From assembly GCF_000473995.1 (NCBI RefSeq), contig NC_022571.1, positions 2,759,416-2,823,415 on the forward strand: 64,000 nt of DNA, read 5' to 3'. Source of the stretch: Clostridium saccharobutylicum DSM 13864. GTDB taxonomy: Bacteria; Bacillota; Clostridia; Clostridiales; Clostridiaceae. Below, piece after piece: positions 1 to 9,275 of this stretch. The position numbers and the translations under genes were made by a program. The notes beneath the pieces are model-generated. The model ran no database searches. It was not told the origin of the DNA and saw only the letters and a program-made list of their open reading frames with translations. Each line of letters starts with the position of its first letter. Position 1 is the stretch's first letter.

Positions 1-556
1 TTACATAATCATATAAATCTTCTGCTTCTGATATAACATGGAAATCATCAGTGAGTTTCCCATTATCAATACATGCACGAATATTATTTTCCTTAAAACC
101 ATATGTTAATACACTATATTCATTCATACAATATGCTACTAAGATAATACCGCCAATCTTAGTTACTCTTTTAGCCTCTTGCATAGCTTGTACTTTATCC
201 TCAAATTTATATAAGTGATACATTGGTCCAAACACCAATGTCATATCAAAAGTATTATCTGAAAATCTTGATAAATCTAATGCTGTTCCTTGATATGCTT
301 TCACTGCACTTCCTTTTGACTTTAAAACACCTAGATTATGCTTCACAAGTTCAACTGCTGTAACATCATATCCTTCATTTGCTAATTGTACAGAGTATCT
401 ACCTGTTCCTGCACCAACATCTAAGATTTTTGCGTTCTCATTATTTTCTAGATAATCATGAATATACTTCATAGAAGTTATATATTCAACTTGTCCATGT
501 CTTCTTGTTAATCTTTTGTCTTCACAAAATTTATTATAGTATTTTTCTAATTCCAT
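1..556 (-). CDS. Class I SAM-dependent methyltransferase, 3' end beyond the window
   Basis: The reading frame starts at an ATG at 556 and stays open to base 1, so about 185 residues are visible and the C-terminus is missing. The translation contains the Rossmann motif I ILDVGAGTGRYS near residue 49. Further on are GTALDLSRF (acidic-loop region), TLVFGPMYHLY and AKRVTKIGG, the layout of a class I methyltransferase of the Methyltransf_11/25 type. There are no membrane segments or signal peptide. Such enzymes transfer methyl from S-adenosylmethionine to a small molecule or other acceptor in the cytosol; the substrate cannot be read from sequence. The upstream 318 bp separates it from the next minus-strand gene, so it probably has its own promoter. 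Confidence 0.85.
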   Translation of the reverse strand, partial: MELEKYYNKFCEDKRLTRRHGQVEYITSMKYIHDYLENNENAKILDVGAGTGRYSVQLANEGYDVTAVELVKHNLGVLKSKGSAVKAYQGTALDLSRFSDNTFDMTLVFGPMYHLYKFEDKVQAMQEAKRVTKIGGIILVAYCMNEYSVLTYGFKENNIRACIDNGKLTDDFHVISEAEDLYDYV

Positions 557-874
557 TGTCATCTCTTTATATTCCCACCTATTATTTTATTAGAAGTTAT
601 TATTTTTGCAATTCAGTCCCAATAGTTTTCACTGGAGAAAGCAAATTAACACTTTTTTATATCTAGCAATTAATTTTCCCTATTAATGACTCTAGAGTAT
701 AAAGCTGTATAAAATAAGATTAATTCTTCTTTTTATAGTTCAATACACTACATTATACTCTCACTTTACATTATAACAAATATTATACTATACATTGCAT
801 CTAAAATATGAATTTTCTTAAAAAATATTAAAAGAGTATACTCTTCTACAAATATCCCAAAAGCGTACTTATCA
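557..874. other. AT-rich intergenic stretch
   Basis: No convincing gene is present. A short dyad (AAGAGTATACTCTT, 833-846) just beyond the stop of the metallo-hydrolase is followed on the minus strand by TTTAATATTTTTT and could serve as a weak terminator. The rest should hold the promoter of the methyltransferase, but no unambiguous -35/-10 pair was identified. Confidence 0.4.
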
Positions 875-1681
875 CTACTCTTGTCCTTTTTGTTTTGCTA
901 TCTTCTTATCTATTTCATTCCTCAAATTGTCAAAATAATTTTTAATGCCTGCTTCACCTATTATAAAAGGATTAGCTTCGCTACCTTTTCTATTTCTTAC
1001 GGTTTCTAAATTTGAATACCCATTTTCAGAAAACAAATGAGCCGTAATTTCAGCACTTACCTGTTGTGACTTTGCACACTTTTCAAAATAATCAATTGAT
1101 TCTCTATATTTTATCTTTCCTTCCAAATCACTTGGTGCTCCAATCCCACCCCATTGTGCTACATTGCAAATTCTTCCATTTTCTTTAACAGGGAAAAGCA
1201 AAGATATACAACCTGGTGTATGACCCGGTGTTTCTACAACAGTTACTGTCGTATCTCCTAATTGTATTTTTTGTTGATCTTTTATCATAATATCAACTGA
1301 ACATTTGGGTGAGCGTGGTCCATTTGCACCTGAATTAACTGTATTCATAAAATTATAATCTGTTTCACTCATAGCTATTTTCACTTTATAATTATCCTTG
1401 ATAAATTGAGCTCCACCATAGTGATCTCCATGTCCATGTGTAATAATGATATATTCAATATCCTCTGGATTTAAATTCAACTTTTTCATACCATCAATAA
1501 TTAATTGTGCATCGCTATTATCCCACATAGAATCAATTAAAATAATCCCTTCAGATGTTTTCAACACCCATGTTACAACGCTTCGGCTACCAATACAATA
1601 TAAATTATCAAAAACTTTTGTTGGTTCCAAAGGGGTATTATCAAATAATTCTTGTGGAAGATTTATTATATCTTTATTCAT
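875..1681 (-). CDS. Metallo-beta-lactamase-fold hydrolase, subclass B3-like
   Basis: 268 residues. The metal-binding motif THGHGDH is at residues 81-87 (H82, H84, D86, H87), followed by H154 in TPGHTPG and H215 in TAHLFSENG. The usual fourth-motif aspartate of glyoxalase-type members is absent; this region reads NVAQWGGIGAP. That pattern of three plus three ligands resembles B3 metallo-beta-lactamases and their THIN-B-like relatives. There is no signal peptide, so the protein is probably cytosolic, unlike true secreted lactamases. The start ATG at 1681 has a strong AGGAGGT site. Antibiotic hydrolysis is possible but not shown; a housekeeping hydrolase is equally likely. Confidence 0.85.
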   Translation of the reverse strand: MNKDIINLPQELFDNTPLEPTKVFDNLYCIGSRSVVTWVLKTSEGIILIDSMWDNSDAQLIIDGMKKLNLNPEDIEYIIITHGHGDHYGGAQFIKDNYKVKIAMSETDYNFMNTVNSGANGPRSPKCSVDIMIKDQQKIQLGDTTVTVVETPGHTPGCISLLFPVKENGRICNVAQWGGIGAPSDLEGKIKYRESIDYFEKCAKSQQVSAEITAHLFSENGYSNLETVRNRKGSEANPFIIGEAGIKNYFDNLRNEIDKKIAKQKGQE

Positions 1682-2045
1682 TGCTACTTACCTCCTAATT
1701 ATTAGAAAACACTTTTCTAATATATTGTAATTTTAATATATATAAATTATCATTTTTATAAAATGTTAATATTATCTATATCTTTGTTTCCTCATAATAA
1801 ATAATATCATTAATGTAGCGAAAACACCAAGATCATAAATAAATCTGTAATGTCTATAACTACATGAATTAGCATATATAAACTAACGTAAAATCTGAAG
1901 GGTATTACAACTTTGTATAAATATATACATTTGTACGAAATTAAAGCATATTTTTCACAGTAATAACTATGAAAAATATGCTTTTTTATGAGATACAATC
2001 AAAAAAAGAATAGACCACTATGCTTATCCATTCTTTTAATGTGCC
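1682..2045. other. Intergenic region with hairpin and repeat end
   Basis: No credible gene. A 62-codon open frame on the minus strand (1810-1998) lacks a ribosome binding site and runs through a terminator hairpin. The region holds that hairpin (1943-1987) and, at 2040-2050, an 11-bp sequence TGTGCCTTAAT that recurs at 22050 and 29843. Confidence 0.5.
1943..1987. terminator. Bidirectional intrinsic terminator
   Basis: A 15-bp perfect stem, AAAGCATATTTTTCA pairing with TGAAAAATATGCTTT, encloses a 12-base loop. It is followed by TTT on the plus strand and by an A-rich flank (TTT on the minus strand). It lies about 60 bp downstream of the stop codon of the minus-strand HTH gene and would end that transcript. 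Confidence 0.75.
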
Positions 2046-2321
2046 TTAATCCAAACTTCTTTGATTTCTGATTATCCTTCTAATACTGCTTTCTGTCAAG
2101 AAATATTGTTCAGATAATATTTTAACAGGTATTCCAGATGAATATTTATTAAATATTTCTTTATCTCGTGTTTTAAGATAACTTTTAGTTTCAGTATTTT
2201 CTCCCCAATATTTTTTATTTTCATTTTTTCTAGGTATATAGATATATCCACCATCAATATAGTTTTGAATCATCTCAATTATATTGTGAGGCAGTATATT
2301 TTGTGCTTTTTCATATTTCAT
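2046..2321 (-). CDS. Small HTH protein, CD3324-like
   Basis: 91 residues, cytosolic. It begins MKYEKAQNILPHNIIEMIQ, followed by YIDGGYIYIP, a WGENT motif and a C-terminal helix-turn-helix (about residues 62-88, ILSEQYFLTESSIRRIIR). This arrangement matches the small clostridial family called CD3324-like, distantly related to Mor/C-type phage activators. Members are presumed DNA-binding regulators, but targets are unknown. The stop codon lies inside the recurring sequence ATTAAGGCACA, which suggests the 3' end abuts or was captured from a repeated element. Start ATG at 2321; the ribosome site is only weakly recognisable. Confidence 0.75.
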   Translation of the reverse strand: MKYEKAQNILPHNIIEMIQNYIDGGYIYIPRKNENKKYWGENTETKSYLKTRDKEIFNKYSSGIPVKILSEQYFLTESSIRRIIRNQRSLD

Positions 2322-2402
2322 AAATTGTTCGCTCCACTCTACATTTAATATATAAATGAAGATGCAAAGATTAATTAGAATATGAAAAACTCAAGATTTA
2401 TA

Positions 2403-2453
2403 TTAGCTCCAAGCAAAAGTTTTTCACATATTATAATCTTTGCATGGAGCTAA
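2403..2453. repeat. Inverted repeat hairpin
   Basis: TTAGCTCCAAGCAAAAG (2403-2419) pairs with CTTTGCATGGAGCTAA (2438-2453), a stem of about 16 bp with one or two mismatches and an 18-base loop. It sits between the permease stop (2522) and the HTH gene start (2321). It probably ends the permease transcript, although no clear T-run follows on the minus strand. Confidence 0.5.
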
Positions 2454-2521
2454 CTACATTTGCTAGAAACATCTCAAACTCACTTCCTTATAACATTTGT
2501 GCACATATATACTAACTTATC

Positions 2522-3919
2522 TTACCCCATTAATTTTTCTTCTTCAAGTTCCTTTACTTTGGGTGGGTTCCTTTTATACATGCCACAAACAAAATATCCA
2601 ATAGTAATGATAACACAGAAAACAACACCAATAAATAATGGCATCTGAGTTGAAGAGTTAACGCACATACCGATTAAAACTAAGCAAAGATATACTACTA
2701 CAATATAGTTTGCATATGGAAAAAGCTTTGATTTAAAAGGATGCGTTTCCATTTCAGTTGCATGTTCTTTTCGAAATTTTATTTGACTTATGCATAAAAC
2801 AATCCATGGAACCATGCCAGGAAGAACACTTGCACTATAGATATAAACAAATAATTTAGAATTTGGACAAATATAGTTTAAAATTACACCGATTATCAAA
2901 CAAATCAAAGTTGTTTTGATAGCATTTGCTGGTACACCATCTTTGTTTAATTTACCTAGGAATTTAGGAGCTTGACCATTTTTTGACAATGTATAAAGCA
3001 TACGTCCACAGCTATAAATTCCGCTATTACACCCAGACATTGCAGCTGTTAACACTACAAAATTGATTATGCCAGCAGCAGCAGCAATGCCAATCTTAGA
3101 AAAAGTCAAGACAAATGGACTACCTAGAGTACTAATTTGATTCCATGGATAAATTGTTACAATTACAAATATAGCACCAATATAGAAAATCAATATACGC
3201 CAAATTATATTTTTTGTTGCTTTTCTTAATGTGTTTTTTGGATCTTGTGCTTCACCAGCCGTAATACCTATAAGTTCCACTCCTTGATATGATGCTGTTA
3301 CCATACATAATGCAAATAACCAACCCTTCAAGCCACCAGCAAAAAAACCGCCATTTGCTGTAAGATTCTTTAGCCCAATAGCTTCACCATGATTACCAAT
3401 GCCGAAAAAAATTAAGCCAAATCCAATTATAAGCATAACTATAATTGTAACAACCTTAATGAGCGAAAACCAAAATTCAAATTCACCATAAAACTTAACT
3501 GAAGCCATATTCGCAGCAGCTATAATAGCTAGTCCAATTAAAGCAGGAATCCAAGCTGGCAAATTCGGAAACCAATAATTAATATAAATTCCAATTGCAG
3601 TAATTTCAGACATACAAACTGTTATCCACATAAACCAATAACACCATGCTGTCATATATCCAGCCCAAGGACTTATGTATTTCTGTGCATAATTTGCGAA
3701 AGAACCAGTCAATGGTTCAATATAAAGCATTTCTCCCATGATTCTCATAATTATGTACATAGCAATCCCTGCTACTCCATAGGCCAACAATACTGATGGT
3801 CCAGCCCATTTAATTGTACTAGCTGATCCCATGAACAAGCCTACTCCAATTGTACCACCTAAAGCAATCAATTCAATATGACGTGCTTTTAAGCCTCGTG
3901 ATAACTCTTTTTCTTCCAC
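2522..3919 (-). CDS. Amino acid permease (APC superfamily, ProY/AapA type)
   Basis: 465 residues with about twelve hydrophobic segments. The N-terminus [20 protein letters not shown] is the hallmark of the AAT subfamily, followed by [20 protein letters not shown] and [18 protein letters not shown]. Family members import amino acids with protons across the cytoplasmic membrane; the resemblance is closest to proline, histidine or D-serine/alanine carriers, and substrate cannot be assigned. Translation starts at GTG 3919, preceded by AAAGGGG about nine bases upstream. A small dyad (AAATGTCTA/TAGACATTT) lies in the leader. It is monocistronic, with more than 200 bp on either side. Confidence 0.9.
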   Translation of the reverse strand: MEEKELSRGLKARHIELIALGGTIGVGLFMGSASTIKWAGPSVLLAYGVAGIAMYIIMRIMGEMLYIEPLTGSFANYAQKYISPWAGYMTAWCYWFMWITVCMSEITAIGIYINYWFPNLPAWIPALIGLAIIAAANMASVKFYGEFEFWFSLIKVVTIIVMLIIGFGLIFFGIGNHGEAIGLKNLTANGGFFAGGLKGWLFALCMVTASYQGVELIGITAGEAQDPKNTLRKATKNIIWRILIFYIGAIFVIVTIYPWNQISTLGSPFVLTFSKIGIAAAAGIINFVVLTAAMSGCNSGIYSCGRMLYTLSKNGQAPKFLGKLNKDGVPANAIKTTLICLIIGVILNYICPNSKLFVYIYSASVLPGMVPWIVLCISQIKFRKEHATEMETHPFKSKLFPYANYIVVVYLCLVLIGMCVNSSTQMPLFIGVVFCVIITIGYFVCGMYKRNPPKVKELEEEKLMG

Positions 3920-4145
3920 CTAAAAGGTCCCCTTTCAAAAATGTCTATTAATAAATTGTTTCTTTTTCTAGACATTTGTTTGTTCTTTTAATAATATATT
4001 ACCACAATGTTAAGATTTTTTCATTTTTTTGCCACAATTTTTTAATTTATTATAATTGCATTATTCTTACATTTAACCATTTTAAATATTATTTCGTGAT
4101 TTAATCATAAGCATTTCACGCCCTAGCCTATAACATTGCATGCAT

Positions 4146-5261
4146 TTATAAATATAAAAATATAGAAAATAATACTGCAAATATTATAAGACTGCCAAAA
4201 TTATATTTTATAAATTTATATAAGTACTTTTTTCCATCATATTCCTTACTATAAAATTTATAAGATATTAAACTTGCAAGTGAAGCAATAATTGTTCCCA
4301 TTCCACCAACATTAACTCCAATTAAGATTGGTCGCCAAGAATTTGTAAACTTGGATAAAAGAATAGCACAAGGCACATTACTAATCAATTGGCTGAAAAA
4401 TATAGCTGAAAAGTATATCCCACTATCACTATTCAATAGTTTTTTCATAATCTCACTAATACTTTGCATATTTGACAGATTCCCTATAGCTATAAAAAAA
4501 CATACAAAAGTGAGTAATAATATATAATCTAATTCTTTAAACAATTTTCTTTCTAAAATTAAACTTACACAAATTGTTATTATAAATGCCACTCTATAAT
4601 CAATCACATCAAAAACTGAAAGTAATATAAACATAAACAAAACACAATAAATAGTTGCAGCCTTTGTATTTTTAATCTCTATCTTATCTAAATCAAATTT
4701 TAAATCTACATTTGAAATTTTTTGATTTAAAATGAATAACCACACTCCACCTGATATAACGAAAAATATTGTACTCTTAAAAAAGGTTAATATACTTATA
4801 TTAAAAAATGAGAACAAATATAAATTTTGTGGATTTCCCATAGGTGTAAAACTACTACCGATATTAGCTGCTAATGTTTCCAAAATTATTATTTTCATTG
4901 GATTAAAGCCAGCTTTTTTAGCAATAATCATAGTAAGAGGAACAAAAGATATTAGTGCAACATCATTTGTTATAAACATCGAAGAAACAAAACACAGACT
5001 GACCAATACTGTTGAAACCATTCTAAGGCTTGTATTCTTTCTTAATATTTCAACTGCTACCTTATCTAATAATTTAAATTTTTCAAAGGCGCCTATTACT
5101 ATCATAAGGTTGAACATTAATATTAATACCTGAAAATTTATATAGTTTAATTGAGGTTTAGTAATTATAGATGTAGTAAAAGCTAAAACTAATGAAATAG
5201 TAAAAACTACTTCCGTTTTTAACATTACTATAGAACTAGTAAAAAGTTGTTTAATATTCAT
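4146..5261 (-). CDS. SLC13/ArsB-type anion permease
   Basis: 371 residues from the chosen ATG at 5261 (MNIKQLF), which has GGAGG eight bases upstream; an upstream in-frame extension to 5333 has no ribosome site. About ten transmembrane helices are visible. The paired motifs SSMFITNDVALISFVPLTM and ANIGSSFTPMGNPQNLYLF match the re-entrant loops of the ion transporter superfamily (CitMHS/ArsB/SLC13). The second half contains QLISNVPCAILLSKF and GVNVGGMGTIIASLASLIS. Family members move divalent anions such as citrate, succinate or arsenite. No arsR or citrate genes are adjacent, so the substrate is open. It is a monocistronic gene. Confidence 0.85.
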   Translation of the reverse strand: MNIKQLFTSSIVMLKTEVVFTISLVLAFTTSIITKPQLNYINFQVLILMFNLMIVIGAFEKFKLLDKVAVEILRKNTSLRMVSTVLVSLCFVSSMFITNDVALISFVPLTMIIAKKAGFNPMKIIILETLAANIGSSFTPMGNPQNLYLFSFFNISILTFFKSTIFFVISGGVWLFILNQKISNVDLKFDLDKIEIKNTKAATIYCVLFMFILLSVFDVIDYRVAFIITICVSLILERKLFKELDYILLLTFVCFFIAIGNLSNMQSISEIMKKLLNSDSGIYFSAIFFSQLISNVPCAILLSKFTNSWRPILIGVNVGGMGTIIASLASLISYKFYSKEYDGKKYLYKFIKYNFGSLIIFAVLFSIFLYL

Positions 5262-5450
5262 AAAATAGCCTCCAAAATTATCTTTATAATAAAAATGCGT
5301 TTTTATTATAACATGGTGCTTCAGTATATCCAACTATCTCGTATTACATAATACGATAAATTTGCTAAAAAATAATCAATCAGATACTAAATTCCATTGT
5401 TATAGTTTTTAAAACATCTAATAATTAAATTTGAACTTAAAGACCTGTAT

Positions 5451-5494
5451 AAAAATATTAGTATGATAAATATATTTATCATACTAATATTTTT
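5451..5494. terminator. Long palindromic terminator overlapping the kinase stop codon
   Basis: Bases 5451-5472 are the exact reverse complement of 5473-5494, a 44-bp perfect palindrome with A-runs on the left and T-runs on the right. The stop codon of the minus-strand kinase (5479-5481) lies inside it. The last codons of that gene are therefore part of the hairpin, which should terminate its transcript. Confidence 0.85.
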
Positions 5495-6840
5495 AATATA
5501 ACTTTAGCACCTCCAAGTTTTTCAGAATTGTCTAAATATATATTTCCATTATTCTTTTCTATAAGCTTCTTAGTGATGTATAATCCCATGCCATAATGAT
5601 TTTTTGAAGCTCTACTCTTATCCCCTTGAAAAAACTCTTCTGTAGCACAATTTAATTCTTCTTTTGTGAAACCTCTGCCTGAATCTTCAATTATAAATTC
5701 TATATTCCCATCCTTACAATTAACAGAAAATAATATTTCTCCATCTATTGGGCAATAATCAACTGCATTTGAAATAACATTAATTATAGAACGTTTCAGT
5801 AATTCTTCATCGACCAAAATACATTCTGGAATATCTTTAACTTCACTTTTAAATTTTAATTGCTTATTTATACTAATTAAAGTCCCTTGTTCAACTATCT
5901 CATCTATAAATTTCATTAAATTTATCTGCCTTTTTTCTAAGATACATTCTTTTTCTGATTTCATAATTTCTATTAAGGATTTAATATAAGATTCCATATT
6001 TTTAATTTCATTTAAGATATTATTATTAAATTCTGTCTCATCTGGCTTCAAATCTAGTTCACCTAAAAGCTCTGAATTTCCTTTTATTATCGTTAATGGT
6101 GTTTTTATATCATGAGTTAGTGCAGCTATTTGCTCCCTACGTGTTTCTTCCATGTTCCATTGTTTAGCAAGAGCTTCTTTTAATTCTAATTTCATTTTAT
6201 CTAGTGCACTAAGTACATCATTAATTTCTACTATATTTGAGTATTCTATTTTAAAATCTAAGTTTTCCATTTGTATATTTTCAGTAGTATCCTTTAAAAT
6301 TTTCATTTCTTTTACTACTCTTCTTTTAAAAGCTTTAGAAAAAATAATAATTTCAATAGCAATTGAACTAAATAAAAAAACATAAAAAACAATTTCAAAA
6401 TTTTCAACATATCTATGCAAAATAGGATTAGCAAAACTTGCATTTAGTATATATTCCACTACACATATTCCATTATCCCTTTGTATAACTTTATAAAAAT
6501 ATTTTCCACTACTCCTTGAATCGCTTTGCACAATATTCCACATATCTAAAGCTTTTGCTTCTGAAACATTTCCTTGGAGCATATTTCCATTCAAATCATA
6601 AACTGCATACTTACATTCTTGTGGTATCAAATCTTTTACATCTTCAGTTTGTTCTATTGTCTTTCTTTGCTTCTCAATTTTCTGTTCATAATAGTTAGCA
6701 GGTAAAATATATCCTGTTTGAATCCCAATTATAAATGAAGCAGAATAAAACAATACTAAGAGAATAGCTGCTATACAAAAAGCAACTATATACATTGCAA
6801 AAATCTTAGAAATACTTTTTTGCTTCTTTACTCTTTCCAC
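5479..6840 (-). CDS. Sensor histidine kinase of an antimicrobial-peptide-responsive system
   Basis: 453 residues. Two transmembrane helices (about 15-37 and 149-168) bracket a 110-residue external domain. A linker, the HisKA motif LTHDIKTPLT with H243, and a HATPase_c domain (DSGRGFTKEE, HYGMGLYITKKL) follow. It is expected to autophosphorylate and pass phosphate to the response regulator encoded directly upstream. The regulator stop overlaps the kinase start by 13 bp, so the two are translationally coupled. Together with the LanFEG-like transporter upstream, the layout resembles C. difficile CprABC-K and NisK/SpaK-type immunity systems. The inducer is probably a cationic peptide; this is inferred from context. 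Confidence 0.92.
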   Translation of the reverse strand: MERVKKQKSISKIFAMYIVAFCIAAILLVLFYSASFIIGIQTGYILPANYYEQKIEKQRKTIEQTEDVKDLIPQECKYAVYDLNGNMLQGNVSEAKALDMWNIVQSDSRSSGKYFYKVIQRDNGICVVEYILNASFANPILHRYVENFEIVFYVFLFSSIAIEIIIFSKAFKRRVVKEMKILKDTTENIQMENLDFKIEYSNIVEINDVLSALDKMKLELKEALAKQWNMEETRREQIAALTHDIKTPLTIIKGNSELLGELDLKPDETEFNNNILNEIKNMESYIKSLIEIMKSEKECILEKRQINLMKFIDEIVEQGTLISINKQLKFKSEVKDIPECILVDEELLKRSIINVISNAVDYCPIDGEILFSVNCKDGNIEFIIEDSGRGFTKEELNCATEEFFQGDKSRASKNHYGMGLYITKKLIEKNNGNIYLDNSEKLGGAKVILKILV

Positions 6841-7496
6841 TTATATCCTATCCCCCAAACTGTTTCTATAGGAGTTATTCCTATCTTTTTCAACTTGCTT
6901 CGTATATTTTTAATATGCTCAACAATTGCACTTGTATCACTATTTCCATCAAATCCAAATATGCTTTCATATATTTTTTCCTTTGAAAATACCTGCCCAT
7001 GATTAGTAGCCAAATATTCACAGATACTATATTCACTTTTTGTAAAAGGAATTAATTCATCATTATGATATACCTCTTTTGCAGTTATATTAAATTTTAC
7101 ATCTGAAATAGAAAAAGCATTTTGTTTTTCCCTATGTTCACGTCTTAAATGTGCTGCTACCCTTGCTCTTAACTCACCAATTCCAAAAGGCTTTGATATA
7201 TAATCATCACCTCCTATGCTTAATCCCATCACTATATCCTGTTCCATTGTCTTTGCTGTAAGAAAAATAATCGGGCAGTCAACCAAATTACGTATTTCTT
7301 TGCAAAGAGAAAAGCCATCTATTTCTGGCATCATTACATCCAGTAATATTAAATCGTATTTTATATATTGATCCTTTTGAAAATTTGTAGGATTAGATAT
7401 TGTAGTTACAATGTGTCCTTCTTTTGCCAATGCATTTTTTATAATACTTAATATTCCTTCTTCATCATCTATAGCTAAAATATATGCCATGTCCAT
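6828..7496 (-). CDS. OmpR-family response regulator for the ABC peptide-immunity genes
   Basis: 222 residues. The receiver domain has acidic residues D10/D11, the phospho-acceptor D53 in LLDVMMPEID, and the conserved lysine of FLTAKT and KPFGIGELRA. The C-terminal winged helix (about 128-222) includes FTKSEYSICEYL and IKNIRSKLKKIGI, ending GIGYKWKE. It should bind DNA as a dimer on phosphorylation and most probably controls the transporter genes 245 bp upstream. The start ATG at 7496 is preceded by GGAGGGATGG. It overlaps the kinase gene by 13 bp. Confidence 0.93.
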   Translation of the reverse strand: MDMAYILAIDDEEGILSIIKNALAKEGHIVTTISNPTNFQKDQYIKYDLILLDVMMPEIDGFSLCKEIRNLVDCPIIFLTAKTMEQDIVMGLSIGGDDYISKPFGIGELRARVAAHLRREHREKQNAFSISDVKFNITAKEVYHNDELIPFTKSEYSICEYLATNHGQVFSKEKIYESIFGFDGNSDTSAIVEHIKNIRSKLKKIGITPIETVWGIGYKWKE

Positions 7497-7741
7497 CCCT
7501 CCATACTTATTATAACTTATTTTTCCTGTTAATCACGTGAAGATAAACACCAAGTTTAATTTGCCATGGATATTTTTCATCAGGCAAGGATGTGAATTGT
7601 GCTCATAACAGGACTATTAGGTCAATTTGCCAATGCAGAATGATGGAAAATAATTTAACAAATGACTTGTTATTTATTTGAATAGTCCTTAATCGTTATT
7701 ATTCTTAAAACTATAGTGGCTAAGAACCATATATAAGTACT

Positions 7742-8518
7742 TTACTTCTCTCCTCTACCTTCAAAAAAATCAAACCAAACTGCAAATAAAATTGCAAAAA
7801 CAATTGTAAATATGACACAATTTCTAACTCCAACAGCATTATTACTAATCATCGTATTAATATTTGCCATTTTATTAAATACATCTACAGAACCAGGTTC
7901 CTTTATAAAAAAATTATTACAAAATTTAACTGACCATCCGCAAGGTATCCATTGCCATATTCCATCTCCAAGTCCTGTAATCAACAAAGCTGAAAATAAA
8001 GTTTCAAATATGCCCATTCCTATAGATGCTCCGCTTCCAAACTTTATGGTTAGCCATAAGTGAAATAAATAAAGAAATATTTGAGCTCCAAATATAATAA
8101 AAGTTACATTAATATAAAATCCTAAAGGTAATACATTTTGTTTCAAAACATATTGAAATCCAAGAAAAAATCCTCCTATTGCTAAGATAAGTGAACACAA
8201 ACTAAGAAAAAGTAAAACTAATATCTTACTTAAAAGACTTTTTCCTTTTCCATATTCTATCGACAGCATCTCTTTAAATTTCCCTGCCATTACTTCTTGT
8301 TCTATAACCATTGAACATACAACTCCAATTAATACAGGGAAAATTATTGATATAGATTCTAAGTATCCATTTATCTTATTTATAGTACTCCATGACGAAA
8401 AGGAGTAATACTTTAAAAACATTAGTATTCCTATAAAAGGTACACAAATGTGAATTAAATAAAATGGAGTATGTTTCATTTTTAAAAAGTCTGACTTCAT
8501 TAATCGAAAAATTTGCAT
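7742..8518 (-). CDS. Lantibiotic-immunity-type ABC transporter permease (LanG/MutG-like)
   Basis: 258 residues with six predicted membrane helices and no ATPase domain. It opens MQIFRLMKSDFLKMKHTPFYLIHICVPFIG, the typical N-terminus of LanE/LanG permeases, and has the EQEVMAGKF segment common to this family. It forms the second membrane subunit of the exporter with the permease five bases upstream and the ATPase. The complex would expel lantibiotics or other cationic peptides from the membrane. AGGAGGT precedes the ATG at 8518. No lantibiotic structural or modification genes are in the window, so this is a protection module, not a biosynthetic cluster. Confidence 0.85.
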   Translation of the reverse strand: MQIFRLMKSDFLKMKHTPFYLIHICVPFIGILMFLKYYSFSSWSTINKINGYLESISIIFPVLIGVVCSMVIEQEVMAGKFKEMLSIEYGKGKSLLSKILVLLFLSLCSLILAIGGFFLGFQYVLKQNVLPLGFYINVTFIIFGAQIFLYLFHLWLTIKFGSGASIGMGIFETLFSALLITGLGDGIWQWIPCGWSVKFCNNFFIKEPGSVDVFNKMANINTMISNNAVGVRNCVIFTIVFAILFAVWFDFFEGRGEK

Positions 8519-8523
8519 TATAT

Positions 8524-9273
8524 TTACTTTACCTCCTGTTTTTCATACCACTTAGCTGTTAGATAAGTGATTGCTATAAATAACATAATAGATATCAAAA
8601 TACCAAATGGTATTCCCCAAGTACTAAGTAATTCTGGTGTAAATGTTTGACTCTCAGGTTTTGCTACCAAACCATTTGGAAGTAATTTTAAAATCCGACA
8701 CATAAGCCTATCTGTATAATCAAAAGGATTTGCCCACCAAAATTTATTTACAGCAGTAATTACGGAAAATTCGCTAACTATAATGCTTAACACAATAGTT
8801 GGAAACATTCCTATTTTATTTGATAGAAAAAAGTATATTGGTATTTGCCACATTGATGTAATAATAATTACTAAAGTTCCGCATAGACCACTAATCATTG
8901 AAATATTAGATATACTGTCCATTTGGATAATAAATATGCTTAATTGGCCAGCTATAAAAATTATTATACAAGAAATGGATATATTTTTTACTCCTACTAA
9001 TATTTTAGCAATCCATATTTTTTTTAAATCAACTGGAAGTGACATTACTCCTTTATTTTTCATAGATCCATCTACTCTAAATAAAAGAGAACTTCCTAAA
9101 GCAATACTTCCTTGAAGTATTGAGGTATACCACCAATTGTAAATATCAACTTGAAAATAGTTTGTTGCTAGAAATACTGAAAGAATAATTATCATTAATG
9201 GCGCTATCAGTACTAATTTCTTTACAAATGTATGTTTTATCTTCATATTCTCTGAAATGAAATATTCAAACAT
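8524..9273 (-). CDS. Lantibiotic-immunity-type ABC transporter permease (LanE/MutE-like)
   Basis: 249 residues, six hydrophobic segments. The start MFEYFISENMKIKHTFVKKLVLIAPL and the loop LLFRVDGSMKNKGVMSLPVDLKKIW are typical of the EpiE/MutE family. Helix-rich remainder and the C-terminal KWYEKQEVK complete a normal-length subunit. The gene begins two bases after the ATPase stop and ends five bases before the next permease, indicating one transcript and probable translational coupling. Role: membrane half-channel of a peptide-expelling ABC transporter. Confidence 0.85.
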   Translation of the reverse strand: MFEYFISENMKIKHTFVKKLVLIAPLMIIILSVFLATNYFQVDIYNWWYTSILQGSIALGSSLLFRVDGSMKNKGVMSLPVDLKKIWIAKILVGVKNISISCIIIFIAGQLSIFIIQMDSISNISMISGLCGTLVIIITSMWQIPIYFFLSNKIGMFPTIVLSIIVSEFSVITAVNKFWWANPFDYTDRLMCRILKLLPNGLVAKPESQTFTPELLSTWGIPFGILISIMLFIAITYLTAKWYEKQEVK

Positions 9274-9275
9274 CT

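Noticed and set aside
1810..1998. 62-codon minus-strand frame
   Set aside because: It runs through a 15-bp terminator stem and has no ribosome site or recognisable sequence.
7540..7700. Further copy of element B between the ABC genes and the regulator
   Set aside because: There are only scattered matches (GGAAAATAA, AGTCCTTAA) and no convincing paired ends.
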